The position numbers and the translations under genes are program-made. Source: Yponomeuta sedellus (taxonomy: Eukaryota > Arthropoda > Insecta > Lepidoptera > Yponomeutidae). From it: 64,000 nucleotides of DNA. Below the pieces are notes generated by a model, which was not told the DNA's origin, searched no databases, and saw only the letters and a program-made list of their open reading frames with translations. The stretch is from contig OW203732.1 of the NCBI GenBank assembly GCA_934045075.1, forward strand, positions 20,998,279 to 21,062,278, written 5' to 3'. Position 1 is the stretch's first letter. Every line of letters begins with the position of its first letter. Shown here one piece after another: positions 1 to 10,670 of the stretch.

Positions 1-21
1 ATGTGACTAAAAGGGTGATTT

Positions 22-290
22 TAAATAAATAAATATAATAAATAATTATTCATGGACATAATACACAGATCTCGTTAGCCCTATACTAAGTACAACTTAA
101 TGACATGTGTTATAGGTGCTAACTCAACGATAGATTTAATACAATAAATACATAGATAACATCCAAGACCCGTGACAAACTAGAATAGTTCATTTCCTAG
201 TTTGAACCGGCCGGGATCGAACCCCGAGACCTTCGGTTTTACAGTCAGCGTGCCAAACCGCTGCGCCACCGAGGCTGTGTTTTACTTGAT
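22..290 (-). mobile_element. SINE-C copy (tRNA-derived)
   Basis: Read on the minus strand, a tRNA-like head (about 204-278) carries an A-box-like tggcgcagcgg and a B-box-like ggttcgatccc, with a ctgtaaaa anticodon-loop region reminiscent of tRNA-Tyr. It is followed by a body (caaactagg, cttggatgttatctatg) and an AT-rich tail. Two more copies lie at 36815-37058 (minus) and 57550-57765 (plus). Being a dispersed family with a shared non-tRNA body, it is not a tRNA gene. Confidence 0.8.
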
Positions 291-1244
291 TAATCATAAT
301 TTAGGACATGTCTTAAGATCGCCGTAAGTCTAACTTAGGACTGTTTTAGTGAAATCGTTGTTTTATAAATAGAGCCGTTTAAGTTTCTCTTAGTTTATCG
401 TTGCAACACTTCGCTGACCATTTGTAATCTCGATAAGTAGTTCTTTAGACACAGGAGCCCACAGACATAAAGCTGGATTAATATCTGTGCAGGATTCATG
501 TATCCTTGGCACCCTTTTGCTTGAAACACTTCAAAAGAACTTCTGTTCAGTGCTATGTGAGAACAGCGACAAAAAGGGAAATAAAAGACAACAGAATAAT
601 CCCGGATAAGAGATCGATATTTACCGGACTTTTTACCGGTTTTTTACGACTTAATCACTCGTGTCGGTTTCCGTGGAAATAAACGGTCGGAATCGCTCGA
701 CACAAATCGGTTTGGAATCGGTGAAATATTGCTTTGGTCTCGCCTAGAGAGGGGGTATTTCGCCCGACTGTGGTGACGTCACATGCGAATGTGGTGAACG
801 TTTATATGCTGTACATAAAAAATAAATGGGAGCAACTATATTGAAAAAATGATGGAAAGGTGTGTGCAGACTATGAGACAGACTAAAAAATAATTTATAC
901 CTAATCTTACAAAGCGTGGTCAGATTTGATGATCGAGCAAGCCAAGGATTTTAAAATAATTCTAAAAATTAGAATCCTGAGCGATAGCGTGGGAAATAAA
1001 AGAGCACGATGTGCAAAATCGTTGCGCTCGAATGCAAGACGTAACTTTTCCCACTCAGTGAGGAAATGACCGGTAGTATACAACTGTAACGCTGCAATAA
1101 ATTAAACCACAGACTAAAAAGACAAAACATCAAACTGCCTGTAATACGTCTGCAAAATAATTCAAGTCGTTATAAAAATAAAGAAATGAAATTTTTCTGT
1201 TAATTAATACTTAGCGCAATGTAAATTTTAACAAGAGTGTCTTA
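291..1244. other. Unassigned AT-rich stretch
   Basis: No supported gene, and no clear repeat family seen elsewhere in the window. A locally GC-richer patch at about 600-780 contains several accgg/cggt motifs, but I could not assign it. Confidence 0.5.
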
Positions 1245-1438
1245 TACTATTTTTATTTTAATGCACTAACCCGTGCTAAGGACAAATTTAAAAACCTATT
1301 TGGAGGCTAAAAATTTACCCAGCGCTCTACCAATTGAGCTCAATTGGTAGAGCGCTGGCACGGATAGCCAGAGGTTGCGGGTTCGAATCCCGGCATGGGT
1401 GAAATTTTTAGCCTCTAAATAGGTTTTTAAGAGTGTCT
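1245..1438. mobile_element. SINE-A foldback copy
   Basis: A minus-oriented terminal part (gcactaacccgtgctaagg, then cctatttggaggctaaaaat) is joined head-on to a plus-oriented tRNA-like unit (cccggcatgggtgaaatttttagcctc). The junction creates a perfect 40-bp palindrome at 1319-1358. SINE-A is the commonest short element in the window. Confidence 0.75.
1319..1358. repeat. Perfect 40-bp palindrome without spacer
   Basis: The arm ccagcgctctaccaattgag (1319-1338) is followed immediately by its exact reverse complement (1339-1358). The arms are the A-box side of the SINE-A tRNA-like region, so this is a zero-loop inversion junction inside a SINE. Confidence 0.95.
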
Positions 1439-1573
1439 TAATTTGTTAGTTCATCATCATTAGCCCGGTAACCCCGCTGCTGGGTATAGGCTGGGTATAA
1501 AAATAAACAAATGAAATTTTTCTGTAAATTAAAACTTCAATGTCTAATAGCGGATTGTAAATTTTAACAAGGT
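1439..1573. other. LINE scrap between SINE-A copies
   Basis: Contains cattagcccggtaaccccgc and ctgctgggtatag, a short remnant of the 3' coding end of an RTE-type LINE (compare 37985-38110). Nothing else was recognised. Confidence 0.4.
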
Positions 1574-2020
1574 TGTCTTATATTATTTTTAATGCACTAA
1601 CCCGTGCTAAGGACAATTTTAAAAACCTATTTAGAGGCTAAAAATTCTACCCATGCCGGGACTCGAACCCGCGACCTCTGGCTATCCGTGCCAGCGCTCT
1701 TTCCAACTGAGCTAATGGGCGACTCACCGGCATCAGTAAAATTTCGAACCTCCTTACAATATTCTCTGTATTACGTACAGGCAGCGACATCTGGCTGAAG
1801 TAATTTGCATCACTTGCAGCCCCGAGTACCCACCTTGCAGTTAGGTTTTTAGATCGGAATGATACAGAGAATATTGTAAGGAGGTTCGGAATTTCACTGA
1901 TGCCAGTGAGTCGCCCATTACCTCAGTTGGAAAGAGCGCTGGCACGGATAGCCAGAGGTCGCGGGTTCGAGTCCCGGCATGGGTGGAATTTTTAGCCTCT
2001 AAATAGGTTTTTAAAAGAGT
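1574..2020. mobile_element. SINE-A inverted dimer
   Basis: A minus-oriented copy (about 1574-1857) and a plus-oriented copy (about 1862-2016) face each other. Together they form a roughly 150-bp imperfect stem (1620-1769 with 1862-2011) around a 92-bp loop. Both arms contain the tRNA-like unit with cgcgggttcgagtcccgg and the conserved end tagcctctaaataggtttt. Confidence 0.85.
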
Positions 2021-2334
2021 GTCTTATTTTGTTAGTTAATTAAGGTAATTTGTAGCCCACGCTAGAACATTTATAGCAGTGGATTATATAATTTTGAACT
2101 ATTTATGGTGCTTAATTAATTTAAAATTAAGTGCGAATGATATCGTGGCATCTGCCTATTCCTCCATTGTACAGGTTAGGCGTGAGTTCATGTTATGTTT
2201 TTGTGAATAATACACAATGTTGTGTACTCAAAACATCTAACCACGTCCAATCGCTATGACAATGCGCGTGTCATCGACCAATCGAAATTAATATTGCCAA
2301 TGGCTGATTTGGTTGCGACTGCCAACAGAATCAC

Positions 2335-2507
2335 AGTCCGAGTTAAGTTTTTTCCATAATGCGTAATTTTTTGGGTAAAAATGGTTCCGTGGCTGATGTA
2401 TGCCAAACTATATGGGGACTCAGTCCGAGTTTGGTTTTTTACATAATGCGTAATTTTTTGGGTAAAAATGGTTCCGTGGCTGATGGCTGCCAAACTCCAT
2501 GGGCACT
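2335..2507 (+). repeat. Tandem duplication, period 87 bp
   Basis: The block beginning ataatgcgtaattttttggg and ending gttccgtggctgatg occurs at about 2356 and again at 2443, nearly unchanged. Confidence 0.85.
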
Positions 2508-2674
2508 CAATGGGGCATGCCTACGGAGTCTGTCCGTCCGTCCATCCCAATGTGTAAGAGCATTCTCCACGTAAGAACTATCTTAAACTCCGTTATATTT
2601 TAAACGGGTCAAATCGCGATTATTTAATTTTATTAGGTAGTACATAATTACCTTATTTCCCGAAGTGTAGTACT

Positions 2675-2750
2675 GTCAATTATTGTGGGTAGTCACTATT
2701 AATTTCGTCCAGCTGCGAAAAATTAATAGTGACTTCCCACAATAATTGAC
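2675..2750. repeat. Hairpin-forming inverted repeat
   Basis: The arm starting gtcaattattgtggg (2675-2707) pairs with 2716-2750 ending cccacaataattgac, with a short loop around cagctg. Near-perfect stem of about 33 bp; possibly a very short MITE. Confidence 0.8.
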
Positions 2751-3129
2751 TGTACTCGCCACTTTAGTCTACCCGAGACTGTGAATGAGTATCGCGAATT
2801 ATTAAGAAATACTAAACACCATTTGCTTGGAACCTGACTGATATGATTCCACGATGACATCAAGGACTTTAAATGCGCTATTACTTTCTTTACAAAAGTA
2901 GAAAAAAAAACATTAAAACTGCTGCGGTCATGGCATACGAACAGCACAGTAAGGGTAATCAATAAACGAGTAAGGGTTTGCAAAAAAATTTTTAAGTCCT
3001 AACATATTTTTGAAAGGATTTTTTCCATTTTTGTGTCCAATAGGGCTCTTGTAGGTGCATAAACCCCAACGCCTACTCCGCCGGCCCCAACGTTACCCAC
3101 CAACCGAACCGTACTCTAAGTAGGTTTTT

Positions 3130-3340
3130 GGTTTTTGTCATGCTTTACCTGATATTAGAATCGGTTTTCTATTTTCAAAGGTCCGTAGCTCAAAAGAAAA
3201 AATCGAAACCCTTATAGGGTCACTTATTCGTCCGTCGGTATATTTGTCCATTTGTATGTCTGTCTCAACGTCCGTAGGTGTTGCAGTTTGCCTCTCTCAC
3301 ACAATATGAACTGCATCCAGAGTACCTACCTTTCTTTGTT
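3130..3340 (+). repeat. Dispersed 'cccttatagggtcac' repeat
   Basis: Contains cttatagggtcacttattcg followed by runs of gtccgt/gtctgt. A related stretch lies at 38170-38570. This sequence type is common in moth genomes; its mobilising class is not evident here. Confidence 0.5.
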
Positions 3341-3552
3341 GTACTTGTGATGTCGTCACAACTTAAGTAAGTAAGTTTTAAAGCTTTTTCAAGTAAGTAC
3401 CTACGTTATTAAGCTGTTACAATAAGTGTGTACAATAAGTGTGTACTTTGAAGTTCGTTATGAATTAAATTTTATTCTTGAACTAACTTCTTTCAATTCG
3501 AGGCCAAAGAGCTGCTCTTCACGGCGACGTGATGGACTGTGATCACCAGCAA

Positions 3553-3725
3553 AAACGACCTCTGTGGCGCAGCGGTATCTGCCTACCATGCGAGAGGTCT
3601 CGGGTTCGAACCCCGCCTGGGGACAAAAAAACCCGTGACGTCGCTGTTTCTGGTTTCCACGACACAGGATATACTAGTGTGGGGTTGTGCAATGTATGTG
3701 CTTGTATGGAAATGTTATGTTAATG
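3553..3725 (+). mobile_element. SINE-B copy (tRNA-derived)
   Basis: The tRNA-like head has an A box (tggcgcagcggt) and a B box (gggttcgaaccc). A body follows with gtcgctgtttctggtttcc and ctagtgtgggg, then a gtatgt-rich tail. Other copies: 6596-6800, 36505-36605 (minus, partial), 38808-39015, 62571-62775. Confidence 0.85.
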
Positions 3726-4164
3726 AAAACTCAAACAGATAACTTACATGTAGTCAGTTTATTTTTTCGTCATCGAAGCGGGCGTGCTCGAGGTCCCGGT
3801 CAGACTCTTTCGGCAAAAAAACTGGAGTGGATGAAAAAAGTGGATGAATCCGGAATCAAGTTAACAACGTGAAAGCTTATGACAGTTTTAGTTAAAAAAT
3901 AAAAAGTGTATCAGGAAAAAGTCCTAATTGTGCGTCACCAGTGGTTCTGTAATGTTAACTCTGTGCCTCGACCGAGCCGGAATTTGCGGTGCCCTTTTAC
4001 GAGTAACTGATTGAAAGTAACAATAAAATTGACATTTTCATGGTGCGAGCTTTTCATTACGGCGCGGCGGCACAGTCTTATCGGATGTCAAACGGTTATT
4101 AGACAGTGAAATTTTATATTTTCTGGATAATTTGTTTCTTTGTTGCCGTTGGCGCAATATTTTT
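3726..4164. other. Unassigned intergenic stretch
   Basis: No gene or repeat family supported. Confidence 0.4.
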
Positions 4165-4460
4165 CATTGTCCTCTTCATTATCGACCCATTACGTCCTTA
4201 CAGAGAGGCACGGGTCTCTTCCCTGAGGAAGGTATAGGCCATACTCCACCACGGGGGCCAAGTCCGGATTGGTGGAGGCTCGCAAGACAAGTGGCTGGTC
4301 TCACTGTCAGAAGTTTTCAAGCCGCATTGGCGAAGTTTCTAAGAAGAAGTTTCTGACTTGGCTTAACGACTGACATCTAACGACTGCAGCCGGCACCAAC
4401 TGCTTAACGTGCCTTGCGAAGCACGGAACCGCTCGGAATAATGCCACTAGCATATCTGAA
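4165..4460 (-). mobile_element. SINE-5S copy lacking the 5S head
   Basis: Shares its body with the full copies at 8036-8405 and 44068-44430: gccatactccaccacggggg, agtccggattggtggagg, actgtcagaagtt, ggcttaacgact, aacgtgccttgcgaagcacg. It ends near gaataatgccactag, just before the 5S-like part, so the 5S head is missing. Confidence 0.75.
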
Positions 4461-4567
4461 TGCGTGGGCTGAAGATTATGTCCGACTAATAACAGCTCTT
4501 CGGTTTTGTTTCATGTCTGTGGTCACATTTGCAAAGTTGCAAAGGCGTCACATTACAGTCTGTTAGC

Positions 4568-4953
4568 TTTTAGAATATACCTCGGCTTGATTAAAACAGT
4601 TTTTATACGGATTTCACTCGTTTTATTATATTTTTACAATTTCCAGACGTTTAGGCACTTTTACAGGTGCCGTGGTCTGGGATGACTGAGGTGGCAGGCG
4701 TTTTTTTGAAAGCATTAAAGCACCCTCGGCAAAAATTTTTTGGCAAAAATAAAAATATAATAATTATGTCTAGTGCTCGTGTTAACCTTAGAAAATACTA
4801 TACCTCGGCTTCTATCGGATTGAACTAACTAATACTTTACATTATTTTAAAAATAGTGAAGAAAAGTTTTTTACAGAGCAGGAAGTAGTATTACACTCGT
4901 GTGCTTTCGGCGAAAACCGAAGCCTTCTCTAGAGCGCGAGGTATATTCTAAAA
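4568..4953. mobile_element. Small TIR element interrupted by element H
   Basis: The 17-bp inverted repeats ttttagaatatacctcg (4568-4584) and its complement (4937-4953) bracket the region. Removing the 210-bp insertion at 4589-4798 and one target duplicate leaves a MITE of about 160 bp. No coding capacity. Confidence 0.65.
4589..4798 (+). mobile_element. Element H copy 1 with 13-bp target duplication
   Basis: Flanked by the direct repeat tatacctcggctt (4576-4588 and 4799-4811). It starts gattaaaacagtttttatac, holds a small hairpin (ggcacttttacaggtgcc) and ends gtgttaaccttagaaaatac. The same ends occur in the foldback insertion at 20095-20309. Duplication of this length suggests target-primed retroposition; the mobilising partner is unknown. 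Confidence 0.75.
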
Positions 4954-4984
4954 CAAGACACAGAACACAGACTACATGAACTCA

Positions 4985-5090
4985 TAAGATAAGATAAGAT
5001 AAGAATATTCTTTATTGTACACACCAGAATATAATTACAGAGACAACAGTTACAAAAGAAGAGGTACAATTGGAGGCCTTATTGAACTCA
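4985..5090 (-). mobile_element. LINE-F 3' end fragment
   Basis: On the minus strand this is the 3' terminus of a non-LTR element: aataaggcctccaattg ... gtgtacaataaagaatattc, then a ttatc-rich tail. A longer copy that still carries coding sequence is at 41810-42335. Confidence 0.75.
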
Positions 5091-5276
5091 TAATGTCAAC
5101 AAGATACTAACGACAGGAGGGATTTCAACTTTTCTTCTTCTTCTCCTGTCCTTTAACTCCTAGGGGAGCATAGGTCCTCAACCACGGTGTTCTTAGGCCA
5201 GCCGACTTCTAACGGTGGTTTTATACCAGCTAGTGCCGATCGGCTTGACCTCTAGGTCTTCTTCTTCTTCAGGCTA

Positions 5277-5515
5277 TACTCGTATTAGTCCACTGCTGGA
5301 CATAGCCCTTCCCTAATGAGCGCCATAGAGCCCTGTCTTCAGCTTGCCGCATCCAGCATCTGTCGGCAGTTTTTCACAGATCGTCATCCCACCTGGTCGG
5401 AGGTCGTCCTACACTACGTTTGCCGAGTCGCGGTCTCCACTCAAGAACACATTTACTCCAACGGTTGTCGGTTCTTCGCGAGACATGGCCAGCCCACTGC
5501 CACTTCAGCTCGCTA
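5277..5515 (-). pseudogene. RTE-type LINE ORF2 C-terminus, remnant
   Basis: The minus-strand translation reads ELKWQWAGHVSRRTDNRWSK, then CVLEWRPRLGKRSVGRPPTR, and ends WRSLGKGYVQQWTN. This is the C-terminal tail found on RTE-clade endonuclease/reverse transcriptase proteins. One in-frame stop (DDL-stop-KTADR) shows it is dead. The reverse transcriptase core itself is absent (5' truncation). About 150 bp on its 3' side (5110-5276) include LINE 3' sequence with a tct/ttc-rich tail. Confidence 0.85.
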
Positions 5516-6595
5516 ATTATTGGTCTATGGTTGTTTAAACATTACATTGTATTAAAAGATCATCCTTGATTCCTTATTCATTATTATCGAACGCGTCATG
5601 TCCTCACATCGCCGGTATATAATCTGCTACGTGTCAGTGACATAGAATAAAGCTGGTTTTGGCAGACATGTCAATTCAGACAAAGGAATATTAATAAAAA
5701 GCGTAAACTCTACTAAAAGTCGATCTGTTCTCATCGATAGTCTCTCAGTATTCGAGAAATGAATTTTAGTAATTTTAAGTAAGTTATTGTTCAAAAAAAA
5801 TTGGAAAAGAAAGTCGTTACGCGTCCGTCTGATAGTCACCACACATAACCGTCGCTCATATTCGAATATGGCAATCACTAAAAGGGATCCAATTCTCAGT
5901 TCATTAGCAAATGAGTCGCATGCGACTCTAAGGCGTATGAGTGGGATTCTACATAAAAAGTCATGCTACATTGAATCTGAATGAGAAAATAAATTTCTAA
6001 TGACTCTGTCGAGTTATCTTATTTTTATGCTATAAATGTCTAATCCTTCGAATATTTTGCGTCTACGCTTTCAATTCTCATGGGCGAAAATCGGCCCCCA
6101 GTTTGATAGTTTCACTATCACTTTAGTAACAGTCGCTCACATCAGATAGCTTCACTATTACTTCAGGTAATCGTCGTCCAAGTTCAACTAGTTTTGCTTC
6201 TCCCAGCGTCGAGTCTGCGTATTGCATGCGTGCTGCGTAATCTATGCGTGCTGGCGGCACATGCCTTGCTGTATGCGCTACGTCGGCCATGAAATTGACA
6301 CGAGCCTCGAGAGGCTCGTAATATTGCATTTTCCAATAGAGCCCGTGAGTAAAAGCCACTTTATATTTATGTTCAGCAGCCGTATGCGCTGACAAAATTG
6401 ACCGTAGTGATCTACGGAAGACACGCTTACGCCCAGAATCAAAGCGCCACTCTTTCTGCTGAGTTCTCTTCGCAAACAATTTGAATGAAGTTTCGCATTT
6501 CTAATTCCTTGGTGGTCAGTGGTATCACGTTTGATTGCCATGACAGAGCAATTGAAATTGCCAAATTTTTGTTCGTTGGAAGTTGTTTAATTTGA
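5516..6595. other. Unassigned stretch with an unrecognised minus-strand frame
   Basis: A 118-codon open frame on the minus strand (6123-6479) shows no domain I recognise. It overlaps a second open frame, so coding is doubtful. The remainder is AT-rich with no recognised repeat. Confidence 0.35.
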
Positions 6596-6800
6596 CGACC
6601 GCTGTGGCGCAGCGGTAGCGCATGCGAGAGGCTACCTGGCTACCATGCGAGAGGCCCCGGGTTCGAACCCCGGCTGGGACAAAACAAAAACCCTCAGGTC
6701 TTGGATGTTTACATGTTTCTGATGTCGCTGTTTCTGGTTCCCACGACACAGGGTATCCTAGTGTGGGGCCAGAGGCAATGTATGTTCCTGTATGTAAGTG
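6596..6800 (+). mobile_element. SINE-B copy
   Basis: A box tggcgcagcggt, B box gggttcgaaccccgg, and body cttggatgtttacatgtttc ... ggttcccacgacacagggta ... ctagtgtggggcc. A local partial duplication of the anticodon-arm region (catgcgagaggc occurs twice) lengthens the tRNA-like head. Confidence 0.85.
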
Positions 6801-7530
6801 TAAAAATTATTTTGAGACTGAAGAGCATTTTCGGGTCTTGCGTTTTATTATTTACACTTTGTACGTTTTTACGACACATCTTTGATGTTAAGCACGTTCA
6901 ATTAGAGTGTAGTTCTGTTTAGGTCACCAAACGCAATGTCTCAATTGGCGGCCATCTTGGTGCAGTTCCCGCCAAAACCGCAGCCTACGGGTAGCTGGAC
7001 CCTGCACGCTTGTGTGCATTTGAATAACAACAGTTGCAAGCAGTTTGCTTCCATAAAGCTGCATTCTCACGGTGAATGGTTACGCACGTTCAAGTGCGCG
7101 GAATCACGCACTGCAGAAACCACTTTACTGTCGAGAAATCCTCGGATTTATATCACATGTTCCATAGAAAGTGTGCTAATAGAACGTATGAAAGAAGTTA
7201 TATTTTATTTATTTATATTTTGGAACAGACAGTGTTATAAATTGTTACAGTGAAAATATACTTAATGCGAAGACTTAGAGTGCCAACTAGGATACAATTT
7301 TAATTTGTAATTTCGATATATTAAATTAAAAGTGCTTTAAACATTGAAGCAAAAGCTTAAACATGGTTCGCATGTAACAAATTTTTATGTGTAGCATTTT
7401 TGAAGAGCAATTCTTGCAGAAGCGGAATAGAACGGACGGCTGGGCGACAGTACCGAGCCTCTACAGATAATGCGATAGTGTATGTACTATTTAGTATTAA
7501 GCCCGCCAACTGTACCATATTTACTGGTAC
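6801..7530. other. Unassigned intergenic stretch
   Basis: No gene supported. The 105-codon plus frame at 6936-7253 has no recognisable domain. Confidence 0.4.
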
Positions 7531-7799
<269 letters not shown>

Positions 7800-8035
7800 G
7801 GCCGTGGGTTCGTGCTCTTTATTAAATACCTTTTTATGAAAATAAAAAGAGACAAAGTATCAATGAATAATAATAATATGTCAGTGCGCACTAGATAGAC
7901 CGCAGCATAACTTTGAAGTCACCAGGTCACTTTGGATCCGGCGCGGCGGACCGCACGCGTCCCCAATCCCACGAACTGCCACGAGTTAGCCATTTCCCAC
8001 AGTGCGCGCGTGGTGGTGCGCAATATTGCGCAACA
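7800..8035. other. Unassigned, partly GC-rich
   Basis: Between the microsatellite and the SINE-5S copy. A GC-rich patch at about 7935-8030 has several gcgcg motifs. Nothing recognised. Confidence 0.4.
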
Positions 8036-8405
8036 TAATTATGAAGCACTCGTGGCCTTGGAATCAATCACTTGAGTTAAGCAACAACAGGCGCGGTCAG
8101 GTGCAGGATGGGTGACCGTCCCGTGACTACCACTAGTGGCATTTTTCTTAGCGCTTTCGTGCTTCGCAAGGCACGTTAAGCCGTTGCTGTCGGCTATTAT
8201 GTAATAGCAGTTGTTAAGCCATGTCAGAGGCCCAATGGGCGGCTTGATAACTTCTGACAGTAAGGTTCGCCACTGTCTTATTATCCTCCACCAACCCAGA
8301 CTTCGCCCCCGTGGTGTAGTATGGCCTACCCTTCCTGCGATGCAGGGAGAGACCCAAGCCCCAGCAGTGGGGGCATACAAGGGTTGATAACGAAACGATA
8401 ACGAT
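8036..8405 (+). mobile_element. SINE-5S copy, near full length
   Basis: The head (8041-8130) resembles 5S rRNA: gagttaagcaacaac, ggcgcggtcag and aggatgggtgaccg line up with the 5S internal promoter blocks (A box, intermediate element, C box). A unique body follows (cttcgcaaggcacgttaagc, cttgataacttctgacag, ctccaccaaccc) with an imperfect tail of gataacgaaacgataacgat. Parts of the same element occur at 4165, 16538, 27523/27945, 41530, 44068 and 55157. I infer transcription by RNA polymerase III from the 5S-like promoter. Confidence 0.8.
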
Positions 8406-8729
8406 ATGAATCCACCTTAATAGGGTCAAAGATTTAGTTTAGTTAGGATACCAGCGAACAGAGTTAGCTTTGCGGCTGGAAATGACGACATATTGATTGA
8501 CCCATAACTCTCTGAACACAAAACACTTCAACGTTCGACTCTCCGTTGTAATTTGATTTTGATTAAGTGAATAAACGATAGTTATTGTATTTAAGGCCAG
8601 GACTATATAAACTGACCACAGACTTGCTATTTAAACAGTTGGCTCTACGGGGCTCTACGCCTTACACCTTACTATCTAAACCTCTTCATGCGCATTGGAC
8701 GTTAAGTCTACATTAATTAAGAAAGTGGG
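8406..8729. other. Unassigned intergenic stretch
   Basis: Nothing recognised. Confidence 0.35.
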
Positions 8730-8940
8730 TGGAAGGGTAAGGGATGTCCCAGGCGGACGTCCCTTACAAAGATATTTATTAGCCTAAGGGCAAGATAAAA
8801 AGTACCCAGAACTGGCGTGCGTGCAAACGACTAGTGAACGTGGATGAAGCGAAGGTGATCTGATAGGATTGTGGCAAATGGCAAAGCCTGGTTTTTGCCC
8901 ACCCCTCTGGGATGCAGGCGAGAGATTATCTTCGTATTAC
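8730..8940 (+). pseudogene. LINE-K ORF C-terminus, decayed
   Basis: Nucleotide match to the better preserved copy at 14560-15045: ggatgtcccaggcggac, aagataaaaagtaccc, acgtggatgaagcgaagg and cacccctctgggatgcaggc appear in the same order. Indels break the frame and the TATG tail is lacking. Confidence 0.65.
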
Positions 8941-9435
8941 GTACCTTTGAAAAAATCTTAACATGATTGGACCTCTAGACTCTCCTACTCTCTCCCGGAA
9001 GCTTTCTATCAGAGAGAGAGAGATTTCATTAACGTGCTAATATGAGACTTTGGTCCCTTTATGTCTTACTCGGTGGGTACACGTCGATACCACAATCACT
9101 TGTTGAAGTGAATAAATTGTTCTCGAAAAAAAATACATTTACAATTTTTGAAAGAAAATGTATTTATTTGACGACACAATACTCAAAACATAACAAAAAA
9201 ACACACAAACCAATTACAAAAAAAAAAGATTAAAAGATTAAAAAAAGACACAGTTAAAAAATAAATCAACTTTACAACACGAAAACAACATAATTTAATA
9301 CATAGGTTTTAAGTATTGAGCCCCCAAAATGGGCCCGACTCAGCATAATGTAGCAACAGACTTGTCCGTTGCAATTTAAGCGTGTAATATGAAGATGTCT
9401 TTCATTGCTCGAGCGAAATTAAAAATAAACTTTCA
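8941..9435. other. AT-rich stretch
   Basis: A/T-rich with A-runs (9200-9250). No gene recognised. Possibly the 3' flank of an old retroelement. Confidence 0.3.
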
Positions 9436-9834
9436 TTAATTCCCTTCATGAAAGACCGCGCATATTTCCCTGTAGTAACGTAAATCCAATGTTGCGAGGA
9501 TCGCGGGATGCTTGACCCACCACTTCTTTCTTGAGTGGCATTTAGAGTGATAGCAGACGGAGAGCCAGCTGTCATTTACTTTGTCACTGTTAAAAATATC
9601 TGTCAAGTATTTTTCAGGTTCACGCACCTGAAGTTTCTTAATTTTTTTTATGTAGTTTCCATAATACGGGTGTCCCACTGCAGGAGGCCTCTCCCCTTTT
9701 AGACCAAGATTTTCGGTCATTTGCCACCTCTGACCACTCCGGTAAGAGTTTGTCGAGATCATCCCGCCATTGCCTTCTCGGCCGCTCTCGTTTGCGATGA
9801 TTTGTTTACCCACTCGGCGGCAAGTCTCGCCCAC
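9436..9834 (-). pseudogene. LINE ORF C-terminus remnant
   Basis: Around 9690-9800 the minus strand encodes RRQWRDDLDKLLPEWSEVAN followed by DRKSWSKRGEA, which fits the RWRDDLD..W..VA.DR..W...GEAF tail of non-LTR reverse transcriptases. A different frame stays open for 132 codons (9436-9834) but its residues are not recognisable, so the longest frame is probably not the biological one. Confidence 0.5.
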
Positions 9835-9994
9835 CTACGTGATCGGCTCAGTTCTTTTTTTTACATTAATACTTCTAGCAAAACACCTTTACATTTTTGA
9901 ATAAAATTTACAAATGTCGCTAAGCTGCTGCCAATACTATAAAGAGTTATTTCTAAAATGTACAATTCGTCGTTCTATTTTATAATACTTTTGT

Positions 9995-10125
9995 TTTGTA
10001 CCTTTGTCTGGAAGAAATTGCTTTTAGCAATAAGGCCGCCAATTGTACTATGTATATTTGCAATTGTTTTGTATTTGTTGTTTTTCCAGTGTACAATAAA
10101 GAATATTCTTATCTTATCTTTTTTT
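9995..10125 (+). mobile_element. LINE-F 3' end fragment
   Basis: Reads ctggaagaaattgcttttag, caataaggccgccaattgta, then gtgtacaataaagaatattc with a ttatctta tail. Plus orientation; coding part absent. Confidence 0.8.
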
Positions 10126-10376
10126 TTTATTTAAGAAAACAGACACCCAGTGTATCGTTAGCCTTACGTAGCTCGACTTTCGGGGTTTTTTCTTGAGCCA
10201 TTAATTTAACTTTATGAAACGAAATTGTGCCTAAGCAAATAACTCAGTTTTCCGACCACCTGGGGGTCTACTACGAGTCAGCCAGTGCGATAAAAAGCGT
10301 TACGATAGTTTCAAATAATCAAAGATTTAACGATATTAGAGGAAAGTGCATATTAAAAGGATTTAAAACACTGACT

Positions 10377-10666
10377 TATTTTTAAAAACCTATTAAGAGA
10401 CTTAAAATTCCACTCACGCCGGATTCGAACCCGCGACTTCTGGCTTTCACTGCCAGCGCCCTTTCAACTGAGCTAATGGGCGACTCACCAGCATCAGTAA
10501 AATTTCAAACCTCTTTACAATACTTTCTGTATTACGTACAGGCAGCGACATCTAATAGAGCATCTAATAGATGCTCAGTTGGAAGAGCGCTGGCACGGAT
10601 AGCCAGAAGTCGCGGGTTCGAATCCCGGCATGGGTGGAATTTTTAGCCTCTAAATAGATTTTTAAC
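10377..10666. mobile_element. SINE-A foldback copy
   Basis: A minus-oriented copy (about 10381-10545) is joined to a plus-oriented 3' half (about 10570-10664). The junction has a short repeat of catctaatag. It ends tagcctctaaatagattttt, directly next to the LTR element's target site. Confidence 0.8.
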
Positions 10667-10670
10667 GTAC

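Larger units (their letters stand above)
2021..3552. other. Intergenic stretch with small repeats
   Basis: No gene supported. It holds an 87-bp-period tandem duplication (2335-2507), a hairpin (2675-2750) and a dispersed repeat patch (about 3130-3340). The short open frames here look like chance frames. Confidence 0.5.

Noticed and set aside
6123..6479. 118-codon minus-strand frame as a gene
   Set aside because: No recognisable domain, an overlapping frame of similar length, and no splice or start context to support it.
8041..8130. A 5S rRNA gene
   Set aside because: Only the internal promoter region resembles 5S; the 5' part and 3' end diverge and the same head is joined to a dispersed SINE body.
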